The position numbers and the translations under genes are program-made. From contig DAHVVD010000047.1 in assembly GCA_027328265.1 (NCBI GenBank), positions 1 through 13,925 on the forward strand: 13,925 nt of DNA, read 5' to 3'. The notes under the pieces are model-generated. The model searched no databases, was not told where the DNA came from, and saw nothing but the letters and a program-made list of their open reading frames with translations. Source of the DNA: Microcaldota archaeon. Its GTDB lineage: Archaea > Micrarchaeota > Micrarchaeia > Micrarchaeales > CABMGC01. Below, in pieces: positions 13,572-13,925 of this stretch; within the stretch, counting starts at the first letter, position 1, and every line of letters begins with the position of its first letter.

Positions 13572-13925
13572 ATGAAAGGCAATGCAATAGATATGGACTG
13601 CATAAGGGCATATAAGTTCAGGCTTGCTCCAGACAAGAAGAGGCAGCAGGCAATAGACAACGCGCTAATCCTGTCGCAGCAGCTATACAACAAACTCCTG
13701 GAGAAAACCATAGAGGCACACAAGAAGAACCCAGACTCAAAGATCTCGCAGAAGGCAATAAACCAATATCTAAACCAGATCCTAAAAGAAGACGGAAGAT
13801 ACTACGCGCTCTATTCCCATGTAAGGGTGGACATAAGAAACAGGCTTCTAAAAACCTACCAGAATTTCTTCAGAAGATGCAAAGAAAAGAAATCAGGAAA
13901 AAATGTAAAGGCAGGCTTCCCGAGA
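13572..13925 (+). CDS. tnpB: TnpB RNA-guided nuclease / IS605 OrfB, N-terminal part (open at right edge)
   Basis: The 118 visible residues match the N-terminal region of TnpB/IS605 OrfB: CIRAYKFRLAPDKKRQQAID (10-29), QQLYNKLLE (36-44) as the first helical module, then SHVRVDIRNRLLKTYQNFF (82-100) with RRCKEKKSGK and GFPR (115-118). This corresponds to the usual helix-D-A-x-x-R-x-x-x-A-x-x-x-F-F-R-R-x-K ... G-x-P-R pattern. The catalytic RuvC and zinc-finger parts lie outside. TnpB is an RNA-guided DNA nuclease that uses an omega RNA made from the element's right end. The ATG at 13572 has GGTG (13561-13564) seven bases upstream; ATG at 13593 is an alternative closer to the usual family start. 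Confidence 0.9.
   Translation, partial: MKGNAIDMDCIRAYKFRLAPDKKRQQAIDNALILSQQLYNKLLEKTIEAHKKNPDSKISQKAINQYLNQILKEDGRYYALYSHVRVDIRNRLLKTYQNFFRRCKEKKSGKNVKAGFPR

Larger units (their letters stand above)
13480..13925 (+). mobile_element. IS200/IS605-class TnpB element (IS1341-like, no tnpA), left part; runs off the window
   Basis: The element appears to begin at about 13480-13488, where vapC homology ends. It has a subterminal imperfect palindrome (13488-13534) and then tnpB from 13572. There is no room for a Y1 transposase (tnpA) between the left end and tnpB, so it is a solo-tnpB element or one mobilised in trans. IS200/IS605 elements make no target duplication and insert 3' of a short tetra/pentanucleotide. 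GTGAT (13474-13478), ten bases before the hairpin, is a possible target (compare TTGAT of ISDra2). The exact left boundary is uncertain. Confidence 0.7.

Noticed and set aside
1..13925. CRISPR array, tRNA or rRNA genes
   Set aside because: I looked for evenly spaced repeats and for cloverleaf signatures (GGTTC-A-A, CCA-adjacent stems) on both strands and saw none I could support. The GGTTCAGA hairpin at 493-518 is not part of a tRNA.

Overview
The window is archaeal chromosome. It carries a TFB-type transcription factor, archaeal/eukaryotic-type ribosomal proteins (L7Ae, S28e, L24e) and a homologue of tetraether lipid synthase. Many genes have a TTTAAATA-like TATA box about 30 bp before the start codon, which implies leaderless or very short-leader mRNAs. 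Base composition is moderate, genes are tightly packed, and the ribosomal proteins carry unusual tails. This would suit a small-genome lineage of the Micrarchaeota/ARMAN type, but that placement is a guess made without a database search.

Layout. At 1-474 is the AT-rich C-terminal end of a DUF4143-type ATPase. A gene-free stretch follows (475-732), with a hairpin and what looks like the relic right end of a TnpB (IS200/IS605-class) element. At 733-2058 is an orphan ATP-grasp protein resembling PurD. Three minus-strand genes follow: a four-helix membrane protein (2154-2600), a small protein built of two tandem ribosomal P1/L12-like N-terminal domains (2838-3317), and an MscS channel (3382-4314). 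Diverging from MscS is the operon L7Ae-S28e-L24e (4447-5413). Then come AMMECR1 and a Y-family DNA polymerase as a pair (5484-7170). Thioredoxin reductase (7205-8137, minus) and a beta-CASP/metallo-beta-lactamase nuclease (8212-9189, plus) diverge from a shared promoter region. TFB and a small signal-peptide/sequon-rich membrane protein form a minus-strand pair (10713 to 9175). A 336-bp promoter region separates TFB from the divergent tetraether lipid synthase homologue (11050-13071). The window ends with a VapBC toxin-antitoxin pair whose toxin is cut short by a TnpB element that runs off the right edge.

Most of the window is housekeeping: translation, basal transcription, redox, DNA repair, membrane lipid cyclisation and osmotic protection. 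Both ends are accessory DNA with mobile-element traces.

The points most worth a second look are: the double P1/L12-like domain protein without the acidic stalk tail; the seven-cysteine tail on the Tes homologue; similar K/P/A-rich low-complexity tails on the facing ends of L7Ae and S28e; and the TnpB insertion in vapC together with an apparent TnpB right-end/omega-RNA relic at the other end of the window.
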